Position numbers and translations under genes: made by a program | Assembly (NCBI RefSeq): GCF_029639405.1 | Contig: NZ_CP121274.1 | Location: 868,001 to 932,000 of the forward strand | DNA from: Microbacterium proteolyticum | Lineage (GTDB): Bacteria; Actinomycetota; Actinomycetes; Actinomycetales; Microbacteriaceae | Length of the DNA: 64,000 nt | Reading direction: 5' to 3' | Part shown: piece after piece, positions 55,755 to 63,297 of the stretch | Layout: every line of letters begins with the position of its first letter | How positions within the stretch are numbered: position 1 is the first letter of the stretch | The notes under the pieces: generated by a model | The model's input: the letters and a program-made list of their open reading frames with translations, nothing else | Told to the model about the DNA's origin: nothing | Databases searched by the model: none

Positions 55755-57251
55755 CTACTCCTTCGAGAACGGGGAAGGCACCACCGGCACCGTGCCGGTG
55801 TAGCCCTCGCGCTCCTCGGCGAGCTCGGCGATGCGCTTGCGGCACGCGAACCAGCCGATCGCGATGCAGATGCTCGCCCCCAGCGCGACCAGCGCGGTCG
55901 CGGGCGAGTCCACGAACACCAGCACGAGCACGATCGCCAGGAACGCCAGGGTCAGATACCCCGTGTACGGAGCCCAGAACAGCCGGAACTTCGGACGCAC
56001 CAGCTCGCCGCGGTCGGTGAGGCGCTTGAACTTCATCTGGCAGAGCATGATGGTCGCCCAGGTGACCAGGATGCCGACGGCGGCGACGTTCAGGACGGTC
56101 TCGAACGCGTCGCTCGGCGCCACGAAGTTGATCACGACGCCGAACAGGGCGACGAACGCCGTGATCGCGATGCCGCCGTACGGCACGCCCGCCTTGTTCA
56201 TGCGCGCGGCGAACCTCGGAGCGGAACCGGCCACCGCCATCGACCGGAGGATGCGGCCGGTGGAGTACAGCCCCGCGTTCAGCGACGACAGCGCCGCGGT
56301 CAGCACCACGAGGTTCATGATCACGTCGACGCCGGGCACGCCGATCGAGGCGAAGAACGTCACGAACGGGCTCTCGTCCTTCGAGTACGCGGTGAAGGGC
56401 AGCAGCAGCGACAGCAGCAGCACCGAGCCGACGTAGAACACCGCGACGCGGATGATGACCGAGTTGATCGCGCGCGGCATGACCTTCTCGGGGTTCTTCG
56501 TCTCGCCCGCGGCCGTGCCGATCAGCTCGATCGAGGCGTAGGCGAACACGACGCCCTGCATGAGGATGATCGCGGGCAGGATGCCGTTGGGGAAGAAGCC
56601 GCCGTTGTCGGCGATGAGTGAGAACCCGACGGGCGCTCCGGTGGGTGTGCCGAAAACGACGAAGTAGATGCCCACCAGCAGGAACGCCACGAGGGCCGTG
56701 ACCTTGATGAGCGCGAACCAGAACTCCAACTCGCCGAACACCTTCACCGACACGAGGTTGACCGCGAGCACGGTGACGAGGGCGGCGAGCGCCCACACCC
56801 ACTGCGGGACGGCGCCGATCCACGGCACGTACTTGCCGAAGAAGTTCATGTAGAGCGCTGCCGCGGTGATGTCGACCATCGTCGTCGTGGCCCAGTTGAT
56901 CCAGTAGAACCAGCCCGACACGAACGCGGCCTTCTCGCCGAAGAACTCCCGCGCGTACGAGACGAACGAGCCCGACGTGGGGCGGTGCAGCACGAGCTCC
57001 CCGAGCGCGCGGAGGATGAAGAACGCGAAGAGCCCGCACACGGCGTACGAGAGCACGATCGCCGGGCCCGCCTGCGCGAGGCGCCCTCCCGCGCCGAGGA
57101 ACAGGCCGGTGCCGATCGCGCCGCCGATGGCGATCATCTGCACCTGACGCGACGTCAGGCGCTTGTGGTACCCCTCGTCCTCGAGGTGCACGGTCGAGGT
57201 GGTGATCGGCTCGGCAGCGCCGCCGGAGCCCGCGGGAGTGGTGTCAGTCAC
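55755..57251 (-). CDS. Amino-acid permease, AAT/APC family (AnsP-like)
   Basis: 498-residue membrane transporter for amino acids, proton symport. The N-terminus GYHKRLTSRQVQMIAIGGAIGTGLFLGAGGRLAQAGPAIVLSYAVCG and GELVLHRPTSGSFVSYAREFFGEKAAFVSGWFYWINW follow asparagine-permease (AnsP) family wording closely; helices continue to residue 470, ending FACRKRIAELAEEREGYTG. GTG 57251 begins VTDTTPAG; there is no in-frame ATG nearby. It is tail-to-tail with pobA, with repeat copy 6 between. No link to the aromatic operons is evident. Other substrates of the family (GABA, D-serine, proline) cannot be excluded. Confidence 0.85.
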   Translation of the reverse strand: MTDTTPAGSGGAAEPITTSTVHLEDEGYHKRLTSRQVQMIAIGGAIGTGLFLGAGGRLAQAGPAIVLSYAVCGLFAFFILRALGELVLHRPTSGSFVSYAREFFGEKAAFVSGWFYWINWATTTMVDITAAALYMNFFGKYVPWIGAVPQWVWALAALVTVLAVNLVSVKVFGELEFWFALIKVTALVAFLLVGIYFVVFGTPTGAPVGFSLIADNGGFFPNGILPAIILMQGVVFAYASIELIGTAAGETKNPEKVMPRAINSVIIRVAVFYVGSVLLLSLLLPFTAYSKDESPFVTFFASIGVPGVDVIMNLVVLTAALSSLNAGLYSTGRILRSMAVAGSAPRFAARMNKAGVPYGGIAITAFVALFGVVINFVAPSDAFETVLNVAAVGILVTWATIMLCQMKFKRLTDRGELVRPKFRLFWAPYTGYLTLAFLAIVLVLVFVDSPATALVALGASICIAIGWFACRKRIAELAEEREGYTGTVPVVPSPFSKE

Positions 57252-57304
57252 CCGTCCATCATCGGCACCACGGCCCGCTCCGAGGCGAAGCGCGCCGTGC
57301 GTTC

Positions 57305-58303
57305 TCAGAGCCAGTGCTTGCGTTTGAAGGTCAGCCACAGGCCGAAGGACGTCGCCGCCATCAGCGCCAGAGCCATCGGGTAGCCCAGAGTCCAGTCGAG
57401 TTCGGGCATGTTCTTGAAGTTCATGCCGTAGATCGCGCCCACCAGCGACGGCCCGAACAGGATCGCCGCCCAGCCCGAGATCTTCTTGACCTGCTCGTTC
57501 TGCTCGAGCGACGTCTCGGTCTGCCGGTGCGTGACGAGCGTGGCGTTGACGGTGAGGGCGTTGTCGAGGATCGCGCGGAGGGATGCCAGCTTGTCGCACT
57601 GCCGCAGGACGTGGTCGAGCACGTCGCGGAGCGAGCGCTGCAGCTCGATCTCGACCCCGTACTTGTCGGCCCCCCGCAGCAGGGCCTCCAACATGTCGCG
57701 CAGCGGTTCGGTCGCCCGCTGGAAGTGGATCACCTCGCGCGCGAGTTCGTAGATGCGCTGCGTCAGCTCGGCGTCGCCCGCACTGAAGAGCTGGTCCTCG
57801 ATCTCGTCGACGTCGTTCTGCAGCCCCGCCGCGACGGGGTCGTACTGGTCGACCACCTCGTCGAGGATCGCGTACAGCACGGCTTCGGGGCCTCGCGCGA
57901 GCAGCTCCGGCTGGGCCTCGAGGCGCCGACGCACCCGCGCGAGGTCGGGCACCTCCGCCTGCCGCACCGTGACGACGTAGTCGGAGCCGACGAAGACGTG
58001 CAGTTCTCCGAAGTGGACCGTCTCGGTCGCGTCGTCGTAGCGCGCGGGCCTCAGCACGGCGAACAGATTGTCGCCGTAGCGCTCGAGCTTCGACCGCTGA
58101 TGTCCGGCGAGGGCGTCCTCGACCGCGAGCGGGTGCAACGAGAACTCCGCGGCCACGCGCTCGAGCTCCTCGGAGGACGGGCGCAGCAGACCGATCCACG
58201 CCATGCCGCCGTGGGCCTCCATGTACTCGAACGTCTGGTCCAGGCTCGACGGGTTCTCGATGCGGTGACCGTCGACGTACACGGCGCTGTCGATGATGGG
58301 CAT
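57305..58303 (-). CDS. corA: CorA-type divalent cation channel
   Basis: 332-residue magnesium/cobalt channel subunit (pentamer). A large N-terminal cytosolic alpha/beta domain and a long helix (about 150-260, DVDEIEDQLF...LRAILDNALTVNATLVTHRQTETSLEQNEQVKKISGWAAI) precede two C-terminal membrane helices; the selectivity motif YGMNF sits between them (GAIYGMNFKNMPELDW), followed by the second helix and basic tail KRKHWL. ATG 58303 begins MPIIDSAVYVDG. It stands alone, 53 bp from the permease gene. Confidence 0.93.
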   Translation of the reverse strand: MPIIDSAVYVDGHRIENPSSLDQTFEYMEAHGGMAWIGLLRPSSEELERVAAEFSLHPLAVEDALAGHQRSKLERYGDNLFAVLRPARYDDATETVHFGELHVFVGSDYVVTVRQAEVPDLARVRRRLEAQPELLARGPEAVLYAILDEVVDQYDPVAAGLQNDVDEIEDQLFSAGDAELTQRIYELAREVIHFQRATEPLRDMLEALLRGADKYGVEIELQRSLRDVLDHVLRQCDKLASLRAILDNALTVNATLVTHRQTETSLEQNEQVKKISGWAAILFGPSLVGAIYGMNFKNMPELDWTLGYPMALALMAATSFGLWLTFKRKHWL

Positions 58304-58375
58304 GAGTACGTTCTACCCCCCGAAGGTGGACACCGGATGACGCTGGCGCGGGGCGCCGGCACGTGGCATCCGTCC

Positions 58376-59245
58376 TCAGCCGACGGGTTCGATCGCGGGT
58401 CGCCGGGAGGCAGCGGTCACCGCACCGATGCTCGCCGCGATGACGAGCGCGATACCGGCGATCTCGAGCCACGAGAGGCGCTGTCCGAGAAGGAGGAAGC
58501 CGGCCATGGACGCGGTCGCCGGGCCGAGGCTCATCATGATCGCGAAGGCGGATGCCGGGAGGCGGCGCAACGCGATGAGTTCGAGCGCGTACGGCACCGT
58601 CGACGACAGCAGGGCGACCGCCGCACCCAGCGCCAGGATGCCGGGCTGCAGGAGCGCGGAACCGGCCTGCAGGACACCGAAGGGCAGCGCGATCACGGCA
58701 CCGACGGTCATCGCGAGCGCGAGGCCGTCCAGCCGCGGGAACTCCCGCCCCACGCGCGCGGAGGCGAGGATGTACAGCGCCCAGCTCACGGCCGCCGCGA
58801 GGGCGAAGACGACGCCGAGGGCATCGAGTCGGTCCCATCCGCCCGCCCCGAGCGCCCCCACGCCCGCGAGGGCGAGACCGGCCCACAGCCAGCGGGCGAG
58901 TCCCGACGCCGTGAGGATCGACAGGGTCAGCGGACCGAGCACCTCGATCGTCACGGTGACGCCCAGCGGAAGCCGCTCCAGCGCGAGGTAGAACAACCCG
59001 TTCATGGATGCCAGCACCACACCGAACCACACGACCGAACGCCACGCGCCCGCCGTGTGACCGCGCAGCCGCGGCCGGGCGATGGCGAGCAGCAGCAGGG
59101 CCGAGAACACCAGGCGCAGCATGACGATGCCCAGCGGCCCGGTCGACGGGAAGAGCATGACCGCGAACGAGGCGCCGACCTCCTGGCACGCGAGCCCGAC
59201 CAGGACCAGGGCGGCCGCGGACCCCCGACCCGAGCGCGCGGTCAT
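58376..59245 (-). CDS. EamA/RhtA-family exporter
   Basis: 289-residue DMT-superfamily protein with ten hydrophobic helices in two EamA repeats; features include AALVLVGLACQEVGASFAVMLFPSTGPLGIVMLRLVFSALLLLAIARPR, VTVTIEVLGPLTLSI, YALELIALRRLPASAFAIMMSLGPATASMAGFLLLGQRLSWLEIAGIALVIAA. This pattern is closest to RhtA, an exporter of threonine/homoserine and amino-acid analogues. ATG 59245 is 19 bases before the serine-hydrolase-like stop (59265). Substrate not determinable. Confidence 0.82.
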   Translation of the reverse strand: MTARSGRGSAAALVLVGLACQEVGASFAVMLFPSTGPLGIVMLRLVFSALLLLAIARPRLRGHTAGAWRSVVWFGVVLASMNGLFYLALERLPLGVTVTIEVLGPLTLSILTASGLARWLWAGLALAGVGALGAGGWDRLDALGVVFALAAAVSWALYILASARVGREFPRLDGLALAMTVGAVIALPFGVLQAGSALLQPGILALGAAVALLSSTVPYALELIALRRLPASAFAIMMSLGPATASMAGFLLLGQRLSWLEIAGIALVIAASIGAVTAASRRPAIEPVG

Positions 59246-59264
59246 CGTGCGACCACCCGGGCGG

Positions 59265-60533
59265 TCACTGCGCGGGAGGGCAGATGGCGATGGTGCTGAG
59301 GTTGTTGCGCATCTGCTCCGCCGTCCACGGCAGACCGGCCTCGGGGACCGAGCGGCCGTCGGCGGCGGGCGCCTTCGACGCGATCGCCGCGAGTTCCCAC
59401 GCGAGCCACGCGCCGGCGTTCTCGTTCGCTCCGGAGTTGTTCAGCACCACGGCGACCGACATGCCGGTCGACGGGTCGGCGAACGCGCCCACGATGTAGC
59501 CGGGGACGGAGCCGAACTGCCCGATGAGCGAACCGGCCTGGTAGGCGGCCCCCGTGGCGGTGTACCAGGTCGGGGCATCGCCGCTCGCGGGCAGCGGAGA
59601 GGCGAAGCGCGTGTTGTCCTGGGGCAGCAGCGCGCCGGTCGCGAGGGCCTGCGCGTACCGGCCGAGGTCGGTGATGTCGGTCACGACGCCCGAGTCGCCG
59701 GCCCCGAAACTCGACGAGGTCACGGTGTAGTCGCCGGGGTCGGTGCAGTTCCACGCCCCGTCGGCGTTGGGCCGCGACCAGTACCCGTTGAGCGGATCGG
59801 CCGACGGTGCCGCGGCGGCGGGGCCCGGGAGCGAGGTCGCGTCGAGTCCGAGCGGGCGTGCCACGCGCTCGGCGATGAGGTCGGAGAGCGTCTCTCCCGT
59901 GGCGCGTTCGACGGCCATGCCCGCGAGGAGGTAGTTCGTGTCGGCGTTCGCGTACGCCGCGCCCGGCGCGTTCTGCCGGGGGCTGGCGATGCCGTACGCC
60001 ATGAGCTCGCGGACGTTCCAGACGCGGTCGGGGTTGGTCAGCACCTGGTTCGAAAGGTACGACTGGTACCCGCCGAGGCCCGACGTGCCGTTGCAGAGCT
60101 GACCGAGGGTGATGTCCTCGAATCCCGGCAGACCGCTGACCCAGTCGGTCACGGGGTCGTCGAGCGAGAACGTGCCGTCGGCGGCGAGCTCGTAGACGAT
60201 GTCGCAGGTCATCGCGCGCGTCACGTCCGCGGCGCGGAAGCCCATGTCGGCGGTGACCTCGGCCCCGCCCGGTCCCTGCGTCCCCAGGCCCGAGACCCAC
60301 GAGCCGCTCCAGGGCGCCCAGACACCGACGATCGCGCCGGTCGATCCGGTGATCGCCATCGCCGAGGTCACGGCATCCCGAAGCTGGGAGACCGTGTCGT
60401 CGGGCAGCGCGCCCTGCGCCTGCTCGGGAACGTCGATGGATGCCGTCGCCTCCGGCGTGCACCCCGTCAGGGTGACGGCGATGATGCTGGCTCCCGCGAC
60501 CACGACGGCCACTGATCGGCGCCAACCCCGCAT
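59265..60533 (-). CDS. Beta-lactamase/serine-hydrolase-like lipoprotein with altered active site
   Basis: 422-residue exported lipoprotein of the class-C beta-lactamase/penicillin-binding fold. The signal peptide RRSVAVVVAGASIIAVTLTGC ends at a lipobox, Cys about 22. The fold-defining blocks are present (MGFRAADVTRAMTCDIVYEL; SLDDPVTDWVSGLPGFEDITLGQLCNGTSGLGGY; GAAYANADTNYLLAGMAVER with the YxN). However, the nucleophile motif SxxK reads DVTR (within RAADVTRAM), so Ser and Lys are absent. It is probably a non-hydrolytic binding protein or a diverged enzyme. ATG 60533 begins MRGWRRS. Confidence 0.8.
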   Translation of the reverse strand: MRGWRRSVAVVVAGASIIAVTLTGCTPEATASIDVPEQAQGALPDDTVSQLRDAVTSAMAITGSTGAIVGVWAPWSGSWVSGLGTQGPGGAEVTADMGFRAADVTRAMTCDIVYELAADGTFSLDDPVTDWVSGLPGFEDITLGQLCNGTSGLGGYQSYLSNQVLTNPDRVWNVRELMAYGIASPRQNAPGAAYANADTNYLLAGMAVERATGETLSDLIAERVARPLGLDATSLPGPAAAAPSADPLNGYWSRPNADGAWNCTDPGDYTVTSSSFGAGDSGVVTDITDLGRYAQALATGALLPQDNTRFASPLPASGDAPTWYTATGAAYQAGSLIGQFGSVPGYIVGAFADPSTGMSVAVVLNNSGANENAGAWLAWELAAIASKAPAADGRSVPEAGLPWTAEQMRNNLSTIAICPPAQ

Positions 60534-60680
60534 GTCCACCCCCGGATGATTCCGCGCACGACGAATCGCGCGCTCGAAGAATTCAAACACACGCTGAACA
60601 CACGCAGCGCCGGGCTGCACGGTCGCGGAGTCACGGCTCCATCACGGTTGCGGATGCAGACGGCATCCATGGACGTTCGG

Positions 60681-60711
60681 GGTTAGGTTCACCTAACCCT
60701 TTGCGTATGAT
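60681..60711 (+). promoter_or_regulatory. IdeR/DtxR-type iron box over the heme oxygenase promoter
   Basis: GGTTAGGT (60681-60688) and ACCTAACC (60691-60698) form an 18-bp inverted repeat matching the TTAGGTTAGCCTAA-type iron box of actinobacterial IdeR/DtxR. The -35 TTAGGT (60683-60688) is inside it, and a TATGAT -10 (60706-60711) follows after 17 bp. The -10 ends six bases before the ATG (60718), so the message is probably leaderless. Iron-bound repressor would block expression. Confidence 0.82.
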
Positions 60712-60717
60712 GTCGGC

Positions 60718-61371
60718 ATGAACGCCGTCGCCTCGTTCACCGCCGCCCTGCGGGAACGATCGAGCGCTGCACACGCCCCGTCCGAGCTCGCGGACTTCAT
60801 GGCCGATCTCATCACCGGCGCGGGGACTCGCGAGGACTACATCGCCCACGTCTCGCAGCAGTGGTTCATCTACGCCGCACTCGAGGCCGGCGCGGATCTG
60901 CTGCGCGACGACCCGGTCGTCTCGGTGTTCCTCAGCGACAAGCTCACCCGTCTGCCCGCGATCGAGGCCGACCTGGCGTTCCTCGTCGGTGCCGACTGGC
61001 GCGAACGCATCGCTCCCCTCCCGACGACCCAGGCCTACGTGTCGCGTATCCGCCGTCTCGCGGTGCGCTGGCCCGGCGGCTTCGTCGCCCACCATTACAC
61101 GCGCTACCTCGGCGACCTCTCGGGCGGCCGGTCCATCGGCCGCGCTCTGCAGCGCCGGTTCGGCTTCGAGACCAACGGCATCGGCCTCTATCTCTTCGCC
61201 GAGATCGCCGACCCCACCGCGTTCAAGCGCATCTATCGGGAACAACTGGATGCCGCCCCCTGGGACGACGACGAGAAGGAACGCGTCATCGACGAGGTGC
61301 TCGTCGCCTACCGCTTCACGACCGAGCTGTGCGCCGACCTCGCGCGGGCGAAGGCGTCGCACGTCGCCTGA
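60718..61371 (+). CDS. Biliverdin-producing heme oxygenase
   Basis: Releases iron from heme, giving biliverdin and CO; used to obtain iron when it is scarce. The 217 all-helical residues hold the family motifs: the proximal histidine in RERSSAAHAPSELADFMADLI (about 19), and the distal-helix signature HHYTRYLGDLSGGRSIGRALQ near 126-145, with NGIGLYLF and FKRIYREQLDAAPWDDDEK. There is no membrane tail, as expected for bacterial HmuO/HO. The iron box and promoter directly upstream support iron regulation. No heme importer is adjacent. Confidence 0.93.
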   Translation: MNAVASFTAALRERSSAAHAPSELADFMADLITGAGTREDYIAHVSQQWFIYAALEAGADLLRDDPVVSVFLSDKLTRLPAIEADLAFLVGADWRERIAPLPTTQAYVSRIRRLAVRWPGGFVAHHYTRYLGDLSGGRSIGRALQRRFGFETNGIGLYLFAEIADPTAFKRIYREQLDAAPWDDDEKERVIDEVLVAYRFTTELCADLARAKASHVA

Positions 61372-61380
61372 GCCGGACGC

Positions 61381-62754
61381 TCAGGCCTGCGCCGCCTGCT
61401 GGCGACCGAGCCAGGCCTGCTTCATGAACCGCCGGACGTCTTCGTCGACGCGGATGTCGCTCGGGCGGAGCGGACGCGAGAGGTAGAGGCCGTCGAGCGA
61501 GGTGAGTCGGCTCAGCGCGACGTAGGTCTGACCGGGGGCGAACGCCCCTGCTCCGAGGTCGACGACCGCGCGGTCGTACGTCTTGCCCTGCGACTTGTGG
61601 ATCGTCACCGCCCACGCGAGCCGGAGCGGGAACTGCGTGAACTCGGCGACGATCTCGCGCGAGAGGTTCTTCGTGCCGGGATCGTAGGCATAGCGGTAGC
61701 GCTCCCAGACGGCGGGCTCGACGTCGTGCTCGACACCGTCGACCTCGACCCGCACGCTGTCGCCGGCGATACGGGTGACCGTGCCGATCGTGCCGTTGAC
61801 CCACCGCGGCCCCTCGCCGAACTGGGCCGAGTCGTTGCGCAGGAACATCACCTGCGCGCCGATCTTGAGCGTCAACGCGAGCTCGGCCGGGTAGTTCGCC
61901 TCGCCCCGCCCGAAATCGCCCGAGATCTCGGCGTTCGCCGTCTGCGTTCGGCCGACGAGCTCTTCGAGGTGCCGGCGGTTGATCTCGTTGACGCGGTCGT
62001 TGCGGGTCGCCAGCGTGATGATCGGGTGCTCGCCGTCGGCGGGGTGCGGCGGTGTGCGGGCACCGGCGGAGTTGAGGATGCCGGCCATGTCGGCCGTGAC
62101 GCGTCCGTACCGCACGGCGTTCAGCAGCGACTTGAAGCCCGGGTCGGACTGCCGGTGGATCTCGACCAGCTCGTTCACGTGCAGGTCGGCGCCGTGACGG
62201 CCGATGTCGATGAGTCCGTCGCCCGAGGTCTCGCCGGACCAGACCTTCGCGTCGAAGAACCAGAACGAGCGGTAGTGATCGCGGATGTAGCGCGCCTCGT
62301 CACCGCGCGGCGGCACCGGTGCGAGCTGGTACGGGTCGCCGAACATCACGATCTGCGTCCCGCCGAACGGCTCGGCGCGGCGACCGCGAGCCTGACGGAG
62401 CGAGCGGTCGATGGCATCCATCAGGTCGGCGTTCACCATCGAGATCTCGTCGATGACGAGGGTGTCGATCGCGTTGAGGAGCTTGCGGGTCGCATCGTTC
62501 TGGTCGATGTCGCCGTTAGCGATGAGCCCGATCGGCAGCCGGAACAGCGAGTGGATCGTCTGCCCCTCGACGTTCAACGCGGCCACGCCCGTCGGCGCGC
62601 ACACGGCGATCTGCTTCTTGGTGTTGTACGCCAGGTGCTGCAAGAGCGTGGACTTGCCCGTACCCGCGCGGCCGGTGACGAACACGTGCTCGCGCGTGTC
62701 CTCGATCAGCCGGAACAGCGCCTGCTGCTCGGTCGAAAGCGGGGGCGTGGTCAC
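61381..62754 (-). CDS. PIF1/RecD-type DNA helicase
   Basis: 457-residue ATP-dependent 5'-3' helicase of superfamily 1B. Motifs: Walker A VTGRAGTGKSTLL (about 26-38), CAPTGVAALNVEGQTIHSLFRLP, Walker B LVIDEISMVNADLMDAID, FGDPYQLAPV, VEIHRQSD, and motif VI WAVTIHKSQGKTYDRAVVDLG...YVALSRL. Bacterial members resemble eukaryotic PIF1, which resolves replication barriers such as G-quadruplexes. GTG 62754 has no Shine-Dalgarno; a TAGCAT-like -10 lies six bases before it, so it too may be leaderless. Convergent with the heme oxygenase gene, nine bases apart. Confidence 0.9.
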   Translation of the reverse strand: MTTPPLSTEQQALFRLIEDTREHVFVTGRAGTGKSTLLQHLAYNTKKQIAVCAPTGVAALNVEGQTIHSLFRLPIGLIANGDIDQNDATRKLLNAIDTLVIDEISMVNADLMDAIDRSLRQARGRRAEPFGGTQIVMFGDPYQLAPVPPRGDEARYIRDHYRSFWFFDAKVWSGETSGDGLIDIGRHGADLHVNELVEIHRQSDPGFKSLLNAVRYGRVTADMAGILNSAGARTPPHPADGEHPIITLATRNDRVNEINRRHLEELVGRTQTANAEISGDFGRGEANYPAELALTLKIGAQVMFLRNDSAQFGEGPRWVNGTIGTVTRIAGDSVRVEVDGVEHDVEPAVWERYRYAYDPGTKNLSREIVAEFTQFPLRLAWAVTIHKSQGKTYDRAVVDLGAGAFAPGQTYVALSRLTSLDGLYLSRPLRPSDIRVDEDVRRFMKQAWLGRQQAAQA

Positions 62755-62814
62755 CGGTTCATGCTAGTTCGCGCGGGATGCCGGGCGCGGGAGCGCTGTG
62801 GACGGCCGGCGCCT

Positions 62815-63246
62815 TCACACCGGCGGCTCGGTGTGGCTGACGAGCCAGCGCGCCTGTCCCACGAGGACGTCCTCGACGTGGCTACGGAAGCGGGGGCACT
62901 GGGTGATGTCGTGCGCTCGGCAGCGCAGGGCGTGCTCGGTCATCGCCCGCGCCTGCGCGATGTCGGCGGCGCGACGGTCGAGTTCGGCCACGTGCTCCTC
63001 GAGCACGCGGTGCCGGTCGGGGGCGCCCTCGTCCAGCAGCACGCGGATCTGGTCGAGCGACATCCCCGCCGCCTTGTTGCGGAGGATCACCGCGATCCGC
63101 ACCAGGTCCGCGTCGCCGAAGAGGCGCCTCCCCGCCGGGTTCCGCGCCGGGTGCAGCAACCCGGAGTCCTCCCAGTGCCGCAGCACGTGCGTCTCGAGCC
63201 CGAACCGCGCGGCTGCGTCGCCGATCGTCTCGCCATTTGACTTCAT
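62815..63246 (-). CDS. MerR-family transcriptional regulator
   Basis: 143-residue regulator: winged HTH GETIGDAAARFGLETHVLRHWEDSGLLHPARNPAGRRLFGDADLVRIAVILRNKAAGMSLDQIRVLL (residues 5-71), a dimerisation helix and a C-terminal tail with two cysteines (RCRAHDITQCPRFRSH), which could sense redox state or metal. ATG 63246 lies inside the 22-bp palindrome at 63239-63260, which it shares with the divergent flavoprotein gene, so it probably controls both. Confidence 0.88.
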   Translation of the reverse strand: MKSNGETIGDAAARFGLETHVLRHWEDSGLLHPARNPAGRRLFGDADLVRIAVILRNKAAGMSLDQIRVLLDEGAPDRHRVLEEHVAELDRRAADIAQARAMTEHALRCRAHDITQCPRFRSHVEDVLVGQARWLVSHTEPPV

Positions 63247-63260
63247 GTCGACATGAAGTC
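63239..63260. promoter_or_regulatory. 22-bp perfect palindrome in a MerR-type promoter
   Basis: Half-site GACTTCATGTC is followed by its exact complement GACATGAAGTC. For the plus strand, -35 TTGACT (63237-63242) and -10 CACGAT (63262-63267) are 19 bp apart, the over-long spacer typical of MerR-activated promoters. The MerR gene's own ATG falls in the left half. Confidence 0.8.
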
Positions 63261-63297
63261 ACACGATGATCGCGAACGCAAACGGAAGGAGCCCGTC

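Noticed and set aside
55755..59189. Minus-strand frame joining the permease to the EamA region
   Set aside because: Only the first 498 codons from GTG 57251 read as a transporter; the upstream part is arginine-rich shadow of CorA and EamA.
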